Shown: positions 5,961 through 6,909 of the stretch, piece after piece
Numbering within the stretch: the first letter of the stretch is position 1
How the letters are laid out: each line of letters starts with the position of its first letter
Source: Candidatus Latescibacterota bacterium
GTDB taxonomy: Bacteria; Latescibacterota; UBA2968
Reading direction: 5' to 3'
NCBI GenBank assembly: GCA_018650745.1
Contig: JABIFK010000206.1
Span: 1 to 6,909, forward strand
DNA length: 6,909 nucleotides
The notes under the pieces: model-generated
What the model saw: the letters and a program-made list of their open reading frames with translations, nothing else
What the model was told of the DNA's origin: nothing
Databases searched by the model: none
Translations under genes and position numbers: made by a program

Positions 5961-6063
5961 TGGGGAAGGGGCCGTTGTGCAGTTGGAGGGATGTGATGGG
6001 TCGGATGGGTGGCGCGTGGAACGCGTGGTGGGGTGTGGGAACTGCGCGGGCTGGTGAGGGTGG
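5961..6063 (+). other. G-rich, C-poor tract with possible G-quadruplex
   Basis: By direct count these 103 bases contain 58 G and 12 C on the plus strand. G-runs at 6030-6033, 6037-6039, 6048-6050 and 6058-6060 are separated by loops of 3, 8 and 7 bases, close to a classical three-tetrad quadruplex pattern. A GCGTGG direct repeat lies about 6014-6028. The composition is unlike any gene in the window. Confidence 0.45.
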
Positions 6064-6123
6064 TTTACGTTTGTAAAAACACTAAAGTACATTAATAGCC
6101 CTACGCAGTAGCGGCTTTCTTTG

Positions 6124-6154
6124 GGCACTTTCTTTACTGTTGAAAGAAAGTGCC
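6124..6154. repeat. Perfect 12-bp inverted repeat upstream of the dehydrogenase
   Basis: GGCACTTTCTTT (6124-6135) pairs exactly with AAAGAAAGTGCC (6143-6154) around the 7-base loop ACTGTTG. A further CTTTCTTT copy at 6115-6122 makes a direct repeat beside the left arm. There is no T-run after it, so it is more likely a dispersed intergenic palindrome or a leader hairpin than a terminator. It ends 30 bases before the dehydrogenase start. Confidence 0.7.
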
Positions 6155-6184
6155 TCGCCGAAGGCAAATAAAAGGAAAATACCT

Positions 6185-6909
6185 ATGGAAGCAGTAAAAC
6201 TCTATATCAATGGGGAATGGTCTTCTTCCTCCACAACTGAAACCACACCAGTGTTCAATCCTTCAGACGGCACCCAAATCGCCGCAACACCCATGTGTGG
6301 CGAAGGTGAAGTGACCCAAGCTATAGACGCTGCCGCCAACGCGTTTCCTGCATGGGCAAACACACCTGCTGTAGATCGTGCCCGTATCATGTTCCGCTGG
6401 GTACATTTGATGGAAGAAAACTTCGAAGAGCTGTCTCAGTTGGTCACGCGCGAACATGGCAAAACTTTAGAAGAATCACGTGGCGAGATACGCCGAGGCA
6501 TCGAAGTAGCCGAATTTGCTTGTGGCGCACCAAACTTGCTCTTGGGCGATTCGCTTGAGAACATTGCACGCGATATTGATTGCGACACCATACGCCAACC
6601 CATGGGCGTGTCTGTTGCCATCACCCCCTTCAACTTCCCATTTATGGTGCCCATGTGGACCTTGCCTGTGGCTTTGGTGTGTGGCAATACATTTGTACTT
6701 AAACCTTCGGAACGTGTGCCTTTAAGTGCTATTCGTATCGGCGAACTTTTGGAAGAAGCGGGTTTGCCACCGGGTGTATTCAATCTTGTACATGGCGGCA
6801 AAGAAGCTGTTGATATACTGCTCACACACCCCGAAGTGAAAACGGTGTCTTTTGTCGGCTCAACGCCTGTGGCAAAATACATTTATGAGACAGCGACGGC
6901 ACATGGCAA
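6185..6909 (+). CDS. mmsA: Methylmalonate-semialdehyde dehydrogenase, CoA-acylating (3' part outside window)
   Basis: The family oxidises methylmalonate or malonate semialdehyde with NAD+ and CoA to propionyl- or acetyl-CoA, in the breakdown of valine, myo-inositol or pyrimidines. 241 of about 500 residues are visible. The N-terminus KLYINGEW (5-12) and VFNPSDG (23-29) open the aldehyde dehydrogenase fold. The segment IRQPMGVSVAITPFNFPFMVPMWTLP (136-161), with the oxyanion-hole Asn N150, is typical of the methylmalonate-semialdehyde subgroup. NTFVLKPSE (168-176) and FVGSTPVA (223-230) form the NAD site. HGKTLEESRGEI (91-102) is also typical. The catalytic Cys would lie about 40-50 residues past the window edge and cannot be checked. 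The ATG at 6185 follows AAGGA (6172-6176) by 8 bases. Probably its own transcription unit, 380 bases after the oxygenase. The subgroup is well supported; a related acylating dehydrogenase is the alternative. Confidence 0.92.
   Translation, partial: MEAVKLYINGEWSSSSTTETTPVFNPSDGTQIAATPMCGEGEVTQAIDAAANAFPAWANTPAVDRARIMFRWVHLMEENFEELSQLVTREHGKTLEESRGEIRRGIEVAEFACGAPNLLLGDSLENIARDIDCDTIRQPMGVSVAITPFNFPFMVPMWTLPVALVCGNTFVLKPSERVPLSAIRIGELLEEAGLPPGVFNLVHGGKEAVDILLTHPEVKTVSFVGSTPVAKYIYETATAHG

Larger units (their letters stand above)
5805..6184. other. Long spacer between PhyH and dehydrogenase genes
   Basis: These 380 bases hold no credible gene. In order they contain the C-run/G-run hairpin, an unremarkable A/T-richer stretch (5820-5960), a strongly G-rich tract (5961-6063), the palindrome TTTAC-GTTT-GTAAA (6064-6077), and a perfect 12-bp inverted repeat (6124-6154). 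The Shine-Dalgarno of the dehydrogenase comes last. A promoter for the dehydrogenase is expected here, but I found only weak hexamers such as TTGTAA near 6071 with TAATAG near 6093. Confidence 0.5.

Noticed and set aside
5871..6167. 98-codon minus-strand ORF
   Set aside because: Its Pro/His/Thr/Ser-rich middle is the direct result of the G-rich plus strand, no ribosome site or domain is visible, and it spans the intergenic palindrome.

Overview
The window is bacterial: compact genes on both strands, Shine-Dalgarno sites of the GGAG type, an ECF sigma factor and Rho-independent terminator structure. The mix of a formylglycine-type sulfatase, a phytanoyl-CoA dioxygenase-like enzyme, a YjlB-type cupin, an uncharacterised barrel-like hydrolase candidate and a CoA-acylating semialdehyde dehydrogenase recalls uncultivated, organic-matter-degrading marine lineages such as Latescibacterota or Poribacteria. 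That placement is inference from gene content only; no rRNA or other taxonomic marker is present.

Layout. The minus strand holds, from right to left, a 463-residue uncharacterised protein (1105-2496), the in-frame C-terminal remnant of an aldo/keto reductase (871-1083), a strong palindromic terminator (814-855), and an ECF sigma factor that starts at 626 and leaves the window at base 1. A 342-base divergent intergenic region (2497-2838) separates these from the plus-strand genes. Those are the YjlB-like cupin (2839-3360), a sulfatase (3447-4907), a PhyH-family oxygenase (5040-5804), and the first half of a methylmalonate-semialdehyde dehydrogenase (6185 to the window edge). The spacers between plus-strand genes are unusually rich in structure: degenerate octamer repeats in inverted arrangement (3361-3427), a small palindrome and a 23-codon ORF (4913-5018), a C-run/G-run repeat at the PhyH stop, a very G-rich tract (5961-6063), and a perfect 12-bp inverted repeat just before the dehydrogenase.

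How the genes may work together. The cupin, sulfatase and PhyH genes run in one direction with gaps of 86 and 132 bases and could be one catabolic unit acting on a sulfated or otherwise decorated organic substrate. The barrel-like protein is divergent from this unit and may belong to the same pathway. The dehydrogenase is a general route enzyme (valine, inositol or pyrimidine breakdown to acyl-CoA) and, being 380 bases away, is probably a separate transcription unit. The sigma factor looks unrelated to the catabolic genes and is insulated from them by the terminator. I see no CRISPR array, tRNA, rRNA, transposase or clear novel defence system. The least explained items are the 463-residue protein, the truncated reductase and the octamer-repeat element.
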